IMG/VR virus record: IMGVR_UViG_3300009502_000114
Location: 1 to 37,567 of that record
Direction: 5' to 3' (one strand)
DNA length: 37,567 bases
Source: a virus
In this document: piece by piece, positions 6,320 to 13,012 of the stretch
How the letters are laid out: each line of letters opens with the position of its first letter
How positions within the stretch are numbered: position 1 is the stretch's first letter
The notes under the pieces: generated by a model
Database searches by the model: none
Told to the model about the DNA's origin: nothing
What the model saw: only the letters and a program-made list of their open reading frames with translations
Translations under genes and position numbers: made by a program

Positions 6320-6541
6320 TTATATTATAGACACAAAATCACGCTCATCTAAATAGTTTTCAAGTGTGTTTAGAAGCCCCACAACTCTATCATAATATAT
6401 ACAGTCCTGTTTTACTTTCACACAATCTCCAACCAAATGACGAAAGGTACGTGCCTCTTCCTCGGTATCAAAAGTAAGAGTGACTACCTTCGGTGTCCAT
6501 GCTGGTTTAGATAAAACTTTATCACTAACATCTATTCTCAT
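6320..6541 (-). CDS. Hypothetical protein, 73 aa
   Basis: The product reads as a small alpha/beta protein: VVTLTFDTEEEARTFRHLVG, then YYDRVVGLLNTLENYLDERDF. It starts in an ATGA overlap with the upstream gene and its stop lies just before the lysis promoter. No family is recognised. Confidence 0.7.
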   Translation of the reverse strand: MRIDVSDKVLSKPAWTPKVVTLTFDTEEEARTFRHLVGDCVKVKQDCIYYDRVVGLLNTLENYLDERDFVSII

Positions 6542-6768
6542 GCTGTCCCCCTGTTATGGTTAAAGTGTTTCCAGAGTTTATTCATTTCTCCGTGGTAAGC
6601 TAAATTCCATCCGTTCGCCCACCGCTCATTATCTACACCAGCAGGATGTTTCTTGCCAAATAGATTATTAGCAAACTTCACCGCTGTAGGAATTAATTTA
6701 TTACGTTCCTCAATGTAGATATCCTGCTTCGTCATTACCTGATTTGGATCACGCTTCTTTTTTGGCAT
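6538..6768 (-). CDS. Basic hypothetical protein, 76 aa
   Basis: The start is placed at the ATG at 6768 because GGAAGGAG lies five bases upstream. A further ATG 15 bases upstream overlaps that binding site. The product opens MPKKKRDPNQVMTKQDIY and ends with a Trp/His-rich stretch (RWANGWNLAYHGEMNKLWKH). It overlaps the next gene by ATGA. Unrecognised. Confidence 0.72.
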   Translation of the reverse strand: MPKKKRDPNQVMTKQDIYIEERNKLIPTAVKFANNLFGKKHPAGVDNERWANGWNLAYHGEMNKLWKHFNHNRGTA

Positions 6769-6770
6769 TT

Positions 6771-7034
6771 TTACTCCTTCCATATAATTGTGCAGAGTTT
6801 ATAATTATCGTAGAACTTCAACATTCCTTTTAATGTACCCTCACATTTTTTTATGGTTTTAAAGGTAGAAGAAAGCACACGTTCATCTTCAGTATTGATT
6901 ATCCCATACAATATTTTATTTGTATAAGACACCCCAAAACTTTTTTGCTTTTTTACTACTGGCTTCTTTGCCTTTACCACAGGTTTCTTTGTAGCCTTTT
7001 TATTCATCGCTTTGATTTCTTTCAAACCATGCAT
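6771..7034 (-). CDS. Lys-rich hypothetical protein, 87 aa
   Basis: The ATG at 7034 has AAGGAG eight bases upstream. The ATG at 7040 is too close to the site and the one at 7007 lacks one. The N-terminal third is a basic repeat (KKATKKPVVKAKKPVVKK), giving it a histone-like or nucleic-acid-binding look. It is followed by a compact domain (SYTNKILYGIINTEDERV). It overlaps the upstream gene by 35 bases. No family is recognised. Confidence 0.65.
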   Translation of the reverse strand: MHGLKEIKAMNKKATKKPVVKAKKPVVKKQKSFGVSYTNKILYGIINTEDERVLSSTFKTIKKCEGTLKGMLKFYDNYKLCTIIWKE

Positions 7035-7209
7035 TTTCATGACTCCTTATTTTCTCTACTGAAATTAGTAATCCTTTCGGATTCAACACGTCTTTATTTA
7101 AAATCTGAAAAGCATCCAGTGGATACTTTTTTATGATCTCTGCTAATAAAGACCTTTGAGTTTCATCAGCCATATCCACTGTACCAAAAATAGGACTTTG
7201 TATTCTCAT
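7000..7209 (-). CDS. Hypothetical protein, 69 aa
   Basis: The start is taken at the ATG at 7209, right after the stop of the upstream gene, with GGGAG about ten bases upstream. The frame also runs further upstream, but that part overlaps the neighbour. It reads MRIQSPIFGTVDMADETQRS, then LLAEIIKKYPLDAFQILNKD. Unrecognised. Confidence 0.55.
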   Translation of the reverse strand: MRIQSPIFGTVDMADETQRSLLAEIIKKYPLDAFQILNKDVLNPKGLLISVEKIRSHENAWFERNQSDE

Positions 7210-7210
7210 T

Positions 7211-7540
7211 TTAATCAAAGCTCCCAGAATCACTGCTCCCACAATCCGAACATGAATCAGAACTGGGGCTGGTATCAGGTTCAAAACTACCTTCAGCTCC
7301 ACCACCGCCTGATCCACCACCCTGAAATGCATCAGCGAAATCATCATGGGATTCAATTACATTATCATGCTTGAAATCACCATCAATGATAACTTCAAGG
7401 TGCTTGAAATCATCTGATTCGTAAGCACTATAACTGTCATGCTTCAGGATAGCAGTTAACAGCACCCACTTACTTAAAACACTATCCCATATGTAACTCT
7501 TACCATCAACCACCCTTCTCTTTGTAAATCGATCTAACAT
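7211..7540 (-). CDS. Protein with Gly/Ser/Asp-rich low-complexity C-terminus, 109 aa
   Basis: Residues 1-65 form a normal-looking domain (MLDRFTKRRVVDGKSYIWDS, then EVIIDGDFKHDNVIESHDD). The C-terminus is low complexity: FQGGGSGGGGAEGSF, then SPSSDSCSDCGSSDSGSFD with a CSDC pair. Such tails are usually disordered, and the paired Cys could bind metal. The ATG at 7540 follows GGGGAAAGACA. Function is unknown. Confidence 0.65.
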   Translation of the reverse strand: MLDRFTKRRVVDGKSYIWDSVLSKWVLLTAILKHDSYSAYESDDFKHLEVIIDGDFKHDNVIESHDDFADAFQGGGSGGGGAEGSFEPDTSPSSDSCSDCGSSDSGSFD

Positions 7541-7555
7541 TGTCTTTCCCCTTTC

Positions 7556-8077
7556 TTATTTAAAGTTATACTGCCTCACCGCTAATTTACTTTCCTTCAA
7601 TAAATATTCCGACATCGGATCGTACAGTTCCAATGATGCAACCACTATCTCAACTATACCCGCATTTATAATCTCGATCAAGCATGGTGAGCAGGGTACT
7701 GGACAACTCATGTACATGGTGCACCCCTCAACTTTTACACCACGTCTTGCTGCATCAACAATTGTATTCCTTTCAGCATGACTCGCTGTACACCACTCCA
7801 ATCCTTCACCTGATTTATAACCCAGCACTTGCCGTGGACACGTATTTGGAAACTTTGTATTTATGCCTAATCGCATTACTATGGCTTCCTTCAATCGCTC
7901 ATCATTATGATACCTATCACTACATGAAGACACCCCACGTGGAGCACCATTATAACCTGTACTGATAATACTTTTATCCCTTACTATGATTGCTCCGATC
8001 TTCCGTGACAAACATTTTGAATTGGAAGCTATCACATTCGTAACATCAAAAAAGTATTTATCCCATGATTGTGTCAT
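7556..8077 (-). CDS. dCMP deaminase
   Basis: The enzyme converts dCMP to dUMP, feeding thymidylate synthesis. The 173-aa product shows the zinc deaminase signatures HAERN (H in the HAE triad) and SCPVPCSPC (PCxxC). The N-terminal DKYFFDVTNVIASNSKC and SRKIGAIIVRD are typical of the phage/ComEB group. The insert NTCPRQVLGYKSGEGLEWCT carries extra Cys residues, as in the T4-type enzyme. The ATG at 8077 is chosen for its GGGAGG ribosome binding site; an upstream extension is hydrophobic and unlike the family. Confidence 0.93.
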   Translation of the reverse strand: MTQSWDKYFFDVTNVIASNSKCLSRKIGAIIVRDKSIISTGYNGAPRGVSSCSDRYHNDERLKEAIVMRLGINTKFPNTCPRQVLGYKSGEGLEWCTASHAERNTIVDAARRGVKVEGCTMYMSCPVPCSPCLIEIINAGIVEIVVASLELYDPMSEYLLKESKLAVRQYNFK

Positions 8078-8249
8078 TTTTTTCCTCCCAATTATATTCA
8101 AGTGAAATTTCAGTAAAATTATCAAAAACAGCAGGGTAAACATTATTGGGGATTCCTTTTAACCATCCCTTTCTTTTAAAAGCAGCATGCCGTATAGCTA
8201 ACACCTCTGCCTCAGAAACATCTACAAAAACACTGTGTGTTCTTTTCAT
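8058..8249 (-). CDS. Hypothetical protein, 63 aa
   Basis: The product is MKRTHSVFVDVSEAEVLAIR, then HAAFKRKGWLKGIPNN, ending EYNWEEKNDTIMG. The ATG at 8249 follows GGGGGACGATGA. Its last 20 bases overlap the start of dCMP deaminase, so translation may be coupled. Unrecognised. Confidence 0.65.
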   Translation of the reverse strand: MKRTHSVFVDVSEAEVLAIRHAAFKRKGWLKGIPNNVYPAVFDNFTEISLEYNWEEKNDTIMG

Positions 8250-8264
8250 TCATCGTCCCCCATT

Positions 8265-8462
8265 TCATAGTTTATCCATCCTTTCAAATTGCTGGACATA
8301 GTGGATATGTTCTTTTGTCCATTTAAGATTTAAATCTGTTGTCTTTAGTATCCAACTATCACCTGTATCTTGTGGAGTATGCAAAACCTCTGCATTAAAG
8401 ATAGCATTACTACATCCAAAGAAAACATTTACCTTATCACCGATCTCTATTGTGTTGGTCAT
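8265..8462 (-). CDS. Small beta-rich hypothetical protein, 65 aa
   Basis: The N-terminus IEIGDKVNVFFGCSNAIFNA and the middle DSWILKTTDLNLKW resemble a short SH3-like barrel. This is a resemblance only. It begins in an ATGA overlap with the upstream gene. Confidence 0.65.
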   Translation of the reverse strand: MTNTIEIGDKVNVFFGCSNAIFNAEVLHTPQDTGDSWILKTTDLNLKWTKEHIHYVQQFERMDKL

Positions 8463-8809
8463 GAGTTATCCCTCATTGCAAAATCTGTTAAACTTTCCTT
8501 CTTCGGGTTTTCTTTTGTAAAATCGTCGTAACAAACTTCAGGGGACTGTAACCATGTTGTTCTTAAAAAATAATCAAGCTCCATCCACATAAATGCCCTA
8601 TTCTTTTTAATATGAATAGGAATTGGTTTTGCACTACACTTTGGCAGTGCCAATCTTATCATCTTAACTGAAGGTGGAACATTTAATGTGATCTTAATTA
8701 TCCTTTTCTCCTGCACAATATTTTCAAGATTACTAGAAATTGAATCTGGTAATTTAAAAAGCACTTCAGCTTCCGATAACATCTTTTCATCAACAATGGC
8801 GTGCACCAT
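8459..8809 (-). CDS. Hypothetical protein, 116 aa, first gene of its operon
   Basis: The product includes MLSEAEVLFKLPDSISSNLE, then IKITLNVPPSVKMIRLALP, with a Trp-rich segment AFMWMELDYFLRTTWLQSP. No family is recognised. It is the first gene after the promoter at 9041 and its long structured leader, so that RNA structure is positioned to control it. The ATG at 8809 follows AGAGG. Confidence 0.65.
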   Translation of the reverse strand: MVHAIVDEKMLSEAEVLFKLPDSISSNLENIVQEKRIIKITLNVPPSVKMIRLALPKCSAKPIPIHIKKNRAFMWMELDYFLRTTWLQSPEVCYDDFTKENPKKESLTDFAMRDNS

Positions 8810-8887
8810 TACTTCAACCTCTTAATCGTCTGGGGTAAATCTGTGTAAAGTACCTATCCATATCTACCATCCTTTTAATTTAGGAGC

Positions 8888-9006
8888 GGGCGGGGAGTGA
8901 AACCACTCAAAGCCCCCCGCCCACTGTGCCGAAGGAGGTAACTGAAATCCCGCTTCAGCGACCTGCGATGGTCGAGCGGAAAACCATTAAACCGCTACCC
9001 GCAGGT
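8888..9006 (-). ncRNA. GC-rich structured 5' leader with a pseudoknot
   Basis: This gene-free segment is much richer in G+C than its surroundings. ACCTGCG (8961-8967) pairs perfectly with CGCAGGT (9000-9006). Inside, AGCGG (8975-8979) pairs with CCGCT (8992-8996), and ATGGT (8968-8972) can pair with ACCAT in that stem's loop (8983-8987), an H-type pseudoknot. A second stem, CTGAA/TTCAG, spans 8942-8958. A third, GGGCGGG/CCCGCCC with inner GAGTG/CACTC, spans 8888-8922. It lies between promoter 9041 and the 8459-8809 gene. It matches no riboswitch or ribozyme class I know. Confidence 0.6.
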
Positions 9007-9040
9007 ACAACAAAAAAACAACCTCTACCTATTCATAACC

Positions 9041-9066
9041 ATTATACCATAGTTTTTTAAAATTTT
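9041..9066 (-). promoter_or_regulatory. Repeated extended -10 promoter, copy at 9041
   Basis: The minus strand reads TTTTAAAAAACTATGGTATAAT, that is TATAAT preceded by TGG (extended -10) and a conserved A/T tract, with no -35 box. The same block recurs at 23620, 28027 and 31428, with a variant at 11810. It would drive the structured leader and the genes from 8809 leftward. Confidence 0.7.
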
Positions 9067-9316
9067 ACCATTTATTTTCAATCCCCTTAACACCAACGAT
9101 TGTTGAAAAATTATCCCTTAAAAAACTCTTTATATTCTTATCACAAATAATTCCTTTTGAATGAAGCATCTCAATTAATGCAGCCAATAGTAGTATTGCT
9201 TTTTTACCATCACTAAAATCACCATATGCAAACTGGGCAGTATTGTTTAAAAGAATGGTATCTAAATCTTCAGATACCTCACAGCCATAATTTGTACTTG
9301 TGTAAGATACTCTCAT
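9065..9316 (-). CDS. Hypothetical protein, 83 aa
   Basis: The ATG at 9316 has GGAGAGTGAA upstream; longer readings start inside the neighbour. The product is MRVSYTSTNYGCEVSEDLDT, then helical DGKKAILLLAALIEMLHSKG and IKSFLRDNFSTIVG. It ends immediately before the promoter at 9041. Unrecognised. Confidence 0.68.
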   Translation of the reverse strand: MRVSYTSTNYGCEVSEDLDTILLNNTAQFAYGDFSDGKKAILLLAALIEMLHSKGIICDKNIKSFLRDNFSTIVGVKGIENKW

Positions 9317-9317
9317 T

Positions 9318-9548
9318 TCACTCTCCTTTCCTTTCCTTTCTTTTGAGCCCATCTGATTGCCATTTGTCGCAGTAGTGACTCTCCTCACTGCCACTGGTCT
9401 TCCAATTACATTCTAGCGGGTTGCAATTCCCACAGCATTTAAGGTTCTCTATTTCTTCCTTTAAAGACTCAATATGTTTTTCAAGCAGTTCTGTTTGTTT
9501 AATAACTTCGGCAACCATCTTCCCACTTTCAAATCTTACCTTATTCAT
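9318..9548 (-). CDS. Coiled-coil plus Cys-cluster protein, 76 aa
   Basis: A short heptad-like helix (TELLEKHIESLKEEIENLK) is followed by a Cys cluster, CCGNCNPLEC, and two further Cys, ending DGLKRKERKGE. This resembles other small phage zinc-binding proteins. The ATG at 9548 follows AAGGGAAC and overlaps the stop of the upstream membrane protein. Confidence 0.7.
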   Translation of the reverse strand: MNKVRFESGKMVAEVIKQTELLEKHIESLKEEIENLKCCGNCNPLECNWKTSGSEESHYCDKWQSDGLKRKERKGE

Positions 9549-9687
9549 TAGTTCCCTTATAAAATAAAAATGCACTTGTAAGTGTTAATAATCCCTTGAT
9601 ATATGTAATATCATTATTGCCATTAAATACAGCCATCATCATCCAAGCCACACCACAACATGCCATCAAAAAATACATTAATTTCAT
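9541..9687 (-). CDS. Two-span small membrane protein, 48 aa
   Basis: The frame encodes MKLMYFLMACCGVAWMMMAV, a polar turn FNGNNDITYIKG, and a second hydrophobic stretch LLTLTSAFLFYKG. The ATG at 9687 is preceded by AGGTGA. The gene overlaps the start of the next one by eight bases, consistent with coupled translation. Function is unknown. Tiny membrane proteins of this kind are common in early phage operons. Confidence 0.62.
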   Translation of the reverse strand: MKLMYFLMACCGVAWMMMAVFNGNNDITYIKGLLTLTSAFLFYKGTNE

Positions 9688-9693
9688 TCTATT

Positions 9694-9969
9694 TCACCTA
9701 ATCCTTTCTTTACACGCACCAACATCACTAATTTCTTCCGCCTTTCTAATGTATCTCAAAGCAGTTTCGTGCCGAGTTTCATTCTGATATTTATTTCCTA
9801 CTGCATATATTAACTCTTGGTATTGTTGCCTCACCTTCTCGTAATCTGCTAGTCGGGATAGGAGTTCTTTGTAGTAATCATTAGGCATCCAACCACAAGG
9901 ACAAATATCATAAGATGTAATTGTTGCTTTTAGTACTTCCTCCTTACTCATCTTCGAAAGTTCTGTCAT
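9694..9969 (-). CDS. Hypothetical protein, 91 aa
   Basis: The start at 9969 is in an ATGA overlap with the upstream gene and beside GTGGGAG. The product is mostly helical: LSKMSKEEVLKATITSYDIC, a CPCGW motif, then NDYYKELLSRLADYEKVRQQ. Unrecognised. Confidence 0.65.
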   Translation of the reverse strand: MTELSKMSKEEVLKATITSYDICPCGWMPNDYYKELLSRLADYEKVRQQYQELIYAVGNKYQNETRHETALRYIRKAEEISDVGACKERIR

Positions 9970-10280
9970 TTCTCCCACTCCCTTTCTTCAAGGAATTTGG
10001 CAAAGCAGTTGAAAAAGTTGGTGGGGTTGTAGAGCCACTGGATAAAAAACCCACACCTCACTTCATCTCCCCAAGCAGCGAAAGTTTTATTTTCAAACTC
10101 TTTCCAATCCCCCTTCCTCTCCATTTCTTGCACTACTTCCCAAGCAGAGTTGGAGTCGAGTGGTATGGTTTGGGGTGTTGAAAAACTAATTTTGTCGCCA
10201 GTTAGTGTTGTAGTTTCTAACGTGAATTTATTAGACCACCCCATATACTCATAGATATTCTTTAAGTCTTTGTCGGTCAT
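9966..10280 (-). CDS. ABA-sandwich-like phage protein, 104 aa
   Basis: It begins MTDKDLKNIYEYMGW and ends with FFIQWLYNPTNFFNCFAKFLEEREWEK, split around residue 90 by WL-NP. This pattern (an early MGW and a WLxNPxxF near the end) is seen in the BC1872-type ABA-sandwich phage proteins, of unknown function. The gene at 11159-11554 shares the C-terminal pattern and is probably a paralogue. The last 21 bases match those of the gene ending at 19106. Confidence 0.68.
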   Translation of the reverse strand: MTDKDLKNIYEYMGWSNKFTLETTTLTGDKISFSTPQTIPLDSNSAWEVVQEMERKGDWKEFENKTFAAWGDEVRCGFFIQWLYNPTNFFNCFAKFLEEREWEK

Positions 10281-10291
10281 ACAGCTCCTCC

Positions 10292-10462
10292 CTAATGCTC
10301 CACTGCGTAGTTTCTTATCTCATCTGCGAGTATTGAAAAATCATCTTCCACATAAGCCATAGATTGCCCAAGAACTTCTCTTTGCATATTTTCCGCAATC
10401 ATACCCTCCCTACGAGTAATCAGTTCTTGCAATCTAAAAGCATTGTTCTGTTCGCTGTTCAT
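10292..10462 (-). CDS. Hypothetical protein, 56 aa
   Basis: The frame starts at an ATG with an excellent AAAGGAGAAC site and encodes MNSEQNNAFRLQELITRREG, then a helical, acidic remainder ending ADEIRNYAVEH. It is too short to assign. Clean spacing to both neighbours supports it. Confidence 0.68.
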   Translation of the reverse strand: MNSEQNNAFRLQELITRREGMIAENMQREVLGQSMAYVEDDFSILADEIRNYAVEH

Positions 10463-10472
10463 AAGTTCTCCT

Positions 10473-10760
10473 TTATCGGCTGTTTGGTTTCGCTACCATT
10501 ATACTTCCTGTGTAAAGAATCTCATTCATTGTTTGTCTTTTCACTATCTTTACATAAGGGAACATACCATCTAACAAACCTCGTTTTATTCCACTGTAAA
10601 TTATTTCCTTAGGTATGTGTTTTTCCTCAAAAACCGATACAGCATAAACAAACGCCAATTCTTCAACTTGTATATTAGTGTGGATAACTTCTACTCTAGG
10701 CATTAAAGCTGGGATACCCAATACTTTTCTTAAAGACCAATTTCTCAATTTATTTAACAT
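10473..10760 (-). CDS. Hypothetical protein, 95 aa
   Basis: The ATG at 10760 follows GGAGGAGAGTG. The product begins MLNKLRNWSLRKVLGIPALM and contains EVIHTNIQVEELAFVYAVSV and GIKRGLLDGMFPYVKIV. No family is recognised. Confidence 0.68.
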   Translation of the reverse strand: MLNKLRNWSLRKVLGIPALMPRVEVIHTNIQVEELAFVYAVSVFEEKHIPKEIIYSGIKRGLLDGMFPYVKIVKRQTMNEILYTGSIMVAKPNSR

Positions 10761-10814
10761 CACTCTCCTCCAAGTATAAAGATACAAGTTTATTAATAGG
10801 CAGGCAGTGCCTAG

Positions 10815-11111
10815 TTAAATTATTTCTACTGTCTTTCCGTTTTCATTCATCAAATAAATCGGTGAAAACGCTACCACTTGTGATTGTGCCAACTGCTTAC
10901 TGTTCATAAAAGTTAGCAATACCCTCCCTGAATAACCTTCATTTCCGCTACAAATACTGTGTAGTGACTCTGTGTAGTCTATTAATTCTTCTATTTCCTT
11001 TTTATCTAAACCTAAATCACCACCGTTAAATGCACCCAGTTTTCGATACATTAAAGAATCAACATCATCGAATAACTGCCACGCACCATTTACTTCAAAT
11101 TTAATAATCAT
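10815..11111 (-). CDS. Hypothetical protein, 98 aa
   Basis: The product begins MIIKFEVNGAWQLFDDVDSL and ends SPIYLMNENGKTVEII, a mixed alpha/beta look. The gene is flanked by an 11-bp inverted repeat, TAGGCAGGCAG at 10797-10807 and its complement at 11140-11150, which may mark an insertion or a pair of RNA arms. Unrecognised. Confidence 0.68.
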   Translation of the reverse strand: MIIKFEVNGAWQLFDDVDSLMYRKLGAFNGGDLGLDKKEIEELIDYTESLHSICSGNEGYSGRVLLTFMNSKQLAQSQVVAFSPIYLMNENGKTVEII

Positions 11112-11158
11112 CTTTCTGTCTCCTTTTCTGTCTGTAGGTCTGCCTGCCTAATTATCAT

Positions 11159-11554
11159 TTAACTTTTATTTTCATCCAAATAATCAGCAACCAACTTACA
11201 AAATCTGGCTGGATTGATGAAGAGCCATTTTACCTCCGCACTAACACAATCATATCCCACAATAGCAGGGATGATGAAATTAGCCTTTTTCAGAAAGAAT
11301 TTATAAAACCCATCCCACTTCCTCACTTCCACCAACTTAGTAAATACTGCGTGTTGGTCAGAGGGGGTGAGATAGGTGCGGTTTCTTCTATCCACATGGG
11401 AGTTCATAGCTTCATAGGATAATAACTCTTGACCACAAGCACACACCAAACGGACAAATATACCTTGTTTAGATTCGACTTGTTTGTGCCAACACTCACC
11501 TAAAAAGGGAGTCAGTCTTTTTTTATCCTCTTCTGTTAGTTTATAGTCGGTCAT
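11159..11554 (-). CDS. ABA-sandwich-like phage protein with CxC, 131 aa
   Basis: It begins MTDYKLTEEDKKRLTPFLGE and has LVCACGQELLSYEAMNSHVD in the middle. It ends EVKWLFINPARFCKLVADYL. The WLxxNPxxF ending links it to 9966-10280, and the two are probably diverged copies. The family has no known function. It overlaps the upstream membrane protein by ATGA. Confidence 0.68.
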   Translation of the reverse strand: MTDYKLTEEDKKRLTPFLGECWHKQVESKQGIFVRLVCACGQELLSYEAMNSHVDRRNRTYLTPSDQHAVFTKLVEVRKWDGFYKFFLKKANFIIPAIVGYDCVSAEVKWLFINPARFCKLVADYLDENKS

Positions 11555-11793
11555 ATATCACCTTTTTTAGACAACCCATGAATGACAAAACTAAGAAGTA
11601 AAATAAACCCCAGCACAACAATAAGTGTAATCAACAATTCTGGCAATGTAATCATTGTGCTCACCTTATCCATAAAGCCAACTATCAAAGGCTTTAACTT
11701 CCATAACAGCAGCACCCAGAATGCTAACCCCCCGATCAATACTCCCACCACAATAAACAAAGCCAAAGTAATTTGAGGACGTTCTTTTTTCAT
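11551..11793 (-). CDS. Two-span membrane protein, 80 aa
   Basis: Hydrophobic segments lie at about residues 8-31 (ITLALFIVVGVLIGGLAFWV) and 49-72 (LPELLITLIVVLGFILLLSF), with a Lys-containing end, HGLSKKGDI. The ATG at 11793 follows GGGAGAAGG. It is the first gene after the promoter variant at 11810. It could be a holin or superinfection-exclusion protein, but nothing in the sequence decides. Confidence 0.7.
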   Translation of the reverse strand: MKKERPQITLALFIVVGVLIGGLAFWVLLLWKLKPLIVGFMDKVSTMITLPELLITLIVVLGFILLLSFVIHGLSKKGDI

Positions 11794-11809
11794 ACCTTCT
11801 CCCACTATT

Positions 11810-11833
11810 AGTATACCAAATTTTTTTATTTTT
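11810..11833 (-). promoter_or_regulatory. Extended -10 promoter, variant copy
   Basis: The minus strand reads AAAAAAATTTGGTATACT: a TGG-extended -10 (TATACT) behind an A/T tract, a looser version of the repeated promoter at 9041. It lies inside the end of the upstream SbcC-like gene and points at the membrane protein gene. Confidence 0.5.
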
Positions 11834-12554
11834 TTGATAATTTCTTTCGCAATATTATACTAGCCGTGGGTACAGTATCCTGTATAGATGTTTTTATATC
11901 AAACACCTTTTCATATGGATCACCCGCTGGCAACACAACATCAGATTGCCGTACCACTGATCCACCATCCACACCACGGTAAACATCCCATGACCGATCC
12001 GCAATTGCCTTCAATCGCTCATCATGCGTCACCAGTATTATCTGTAACCCCAGCTCATGGCTGACCTCTTTCATCATCTGTGCTGCCAGTGTTGTAAGTG
12101 CACCACTCCAGCGGAAAGGTTCATCCATGATTAACGTGTTTCTACTACGTGGTAATTCCAATGACCACAGTACCACACGTAATGAGAATGAAATAATATC
12201 CAGCAGTGCTCCACCTTGCTCATCCTTTGGAATGTAGGGCTCTTTGTCCCCCTGCTGTACCAGTAAATAAATCTCTGAGCGATTACTCTTCACCACAGGA
12301 TCAACAATAAATCTATAGCCCTTTTCTGGAAACACAGAATTGATTGCAGTGGTCACCAGTGATTCCACATATTCTTTGAATTGCTCTAAGGTATCTTTTG
12401 ATACCTCAACAATAATCCTACGTGCCTCAGTCAGATCACTCATTCGTTTTTTTGCGTTGATTACTTCTGTTTGCTTCTCTTTTAACTGAATTGAGAATAC
12501 TTCTTTCTCAGTTGTTTTCCTAGAAACAAACCGCTCAATAACCTGTGCATTCAT
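11826..12554 (-). CDS. Rad50/SbcC-like ATPase, C-terminal lobe as a separate protein
   Basis: Residues 1-68 are coiled coil. A nucleotide-binding lobe follows, with a signature-like EQGGALLDIISFSLRVVLW (112-130), Walker B LIMDEPF (141-147) and an H-loop VTHDERL (175-181). There is no Walker A. These are the halves expected downstream of the coiled coil in Rad50/SbcC. The matching Walker A half is encoded at 17608-18600. The operon also holds an SbcD-like nuclease. The ATGA overlap with the coiled-coil gene suggests one assembled complex for DNA-end processing. Confidence 0.8.
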   Translation of the reverse strand: MNAQVIERFVSRKTTEKEVFSIQLKEKQTEVINAKKRMSDLTEARRIIVEVSKDTLEQFKEYVESLVTTAINSVFPEKGYRFIVDPVVKSNRSEIYLLVQQGDKEPYIPKDEQGGALLDIISFSLRVVLWSLELPRSRNTLIMDEPFRWSGALTTLAAQMMKEVSHELGLQIILVTHDERLKAIADRSWDVYRGVDGGSVVRQSDVVLPAGDPYEKVFDIKTSIQDTVPTASIILRKKLSKK

Positions 12555-12802
12555 TCTTCATCCCCCATATGATCCTTTTCAAATGCAGCAATTAATTTAT
12601 CCAACTCTTTATTTAACTTATCTTCGGATGCATGCAATGCTGTCAATTTCTTTTTTGCCTCTTCAATACTTGCCAGCTTATAATCATCCTTCAGCTCTTT
12701 CAGCCGACTATCCCTGATCCCCTTGTGCTGGTTGTAAGTATCAACCATTTTCTTTAATGACTTTTTAAACTCGTTTATTTTTTCTAAGATGGATTCCTTC
12801 AT
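12551..12802 (-). CDS. Coiled-coil protein, 83 aa
   Basis: The ATG at 12802 follows GGGGGAGT. Almost the whole product is charged coiled coil (ESILEKINEFKKSLKKMVDT, then EEAKKKLTALHASEDKLNKE). It lies between the SbcD-like gene and the C-lobe gene and overlaps both neighbours. It could supply the missing descending arm of the split Rad50-like coil. That role is an inference. Confidence 0.75.
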   Translation of the reverse strand: MKESILEKINEFKKSLKKMVDTYNQHKGIRDSRLKELKDDYKLASIEEAKKKLTALHASEDKLNKELDKLIAAFEKDHMGDEE

Positions 12803-13010
12803 ACTCCCCCTTTTCATGTTGTGCCAATGATAATTTTAATTTCTCCCTAATCATTATAGGATTAATGCTACAATGATCACACACCCACATAAACATTCCA
12901 TTCTCTTCCCTGAAAAACTTTAATCCCTTAGTACGTGTTCGCACACTTTTTTTAAAACAATCACTCCATGCTAATTCCACTACGGCTACCCAGAGATCGT
13001 GTTCGTTCAA
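12765..13010 (-). CDS. Hypothetical protein with a CxxC pair, TTG start, 81 aa
   Basis: The start is TTG at 13010, seven bases after GGAGGTG. No ATG fits. The product begins MNEHDLWVAVVELAWSDCFK, has WVCDHC in the middle, and ends HLRKNKRV. Its 3' end overlaps the coiled-coil gene by 38 bases. Unrecognised. Confidence 0.65.
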   Translation of the reverse strand: MNEHDLWVAVVELAWSDCFKKSVRTRTKGLKFFREENGMFMWVCDHCSINPIMIREKLKLSLAQHEKGEYEGIHLRKNKRV

Positions 13011-13012
13011 AG

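Noticed and set aside
8888-8922. Intrinsic terminator at the strong GC hairpin
   Set aside because: Neither strand has a U-run after the stem, and it lies within a leader between a promoter and its gene.
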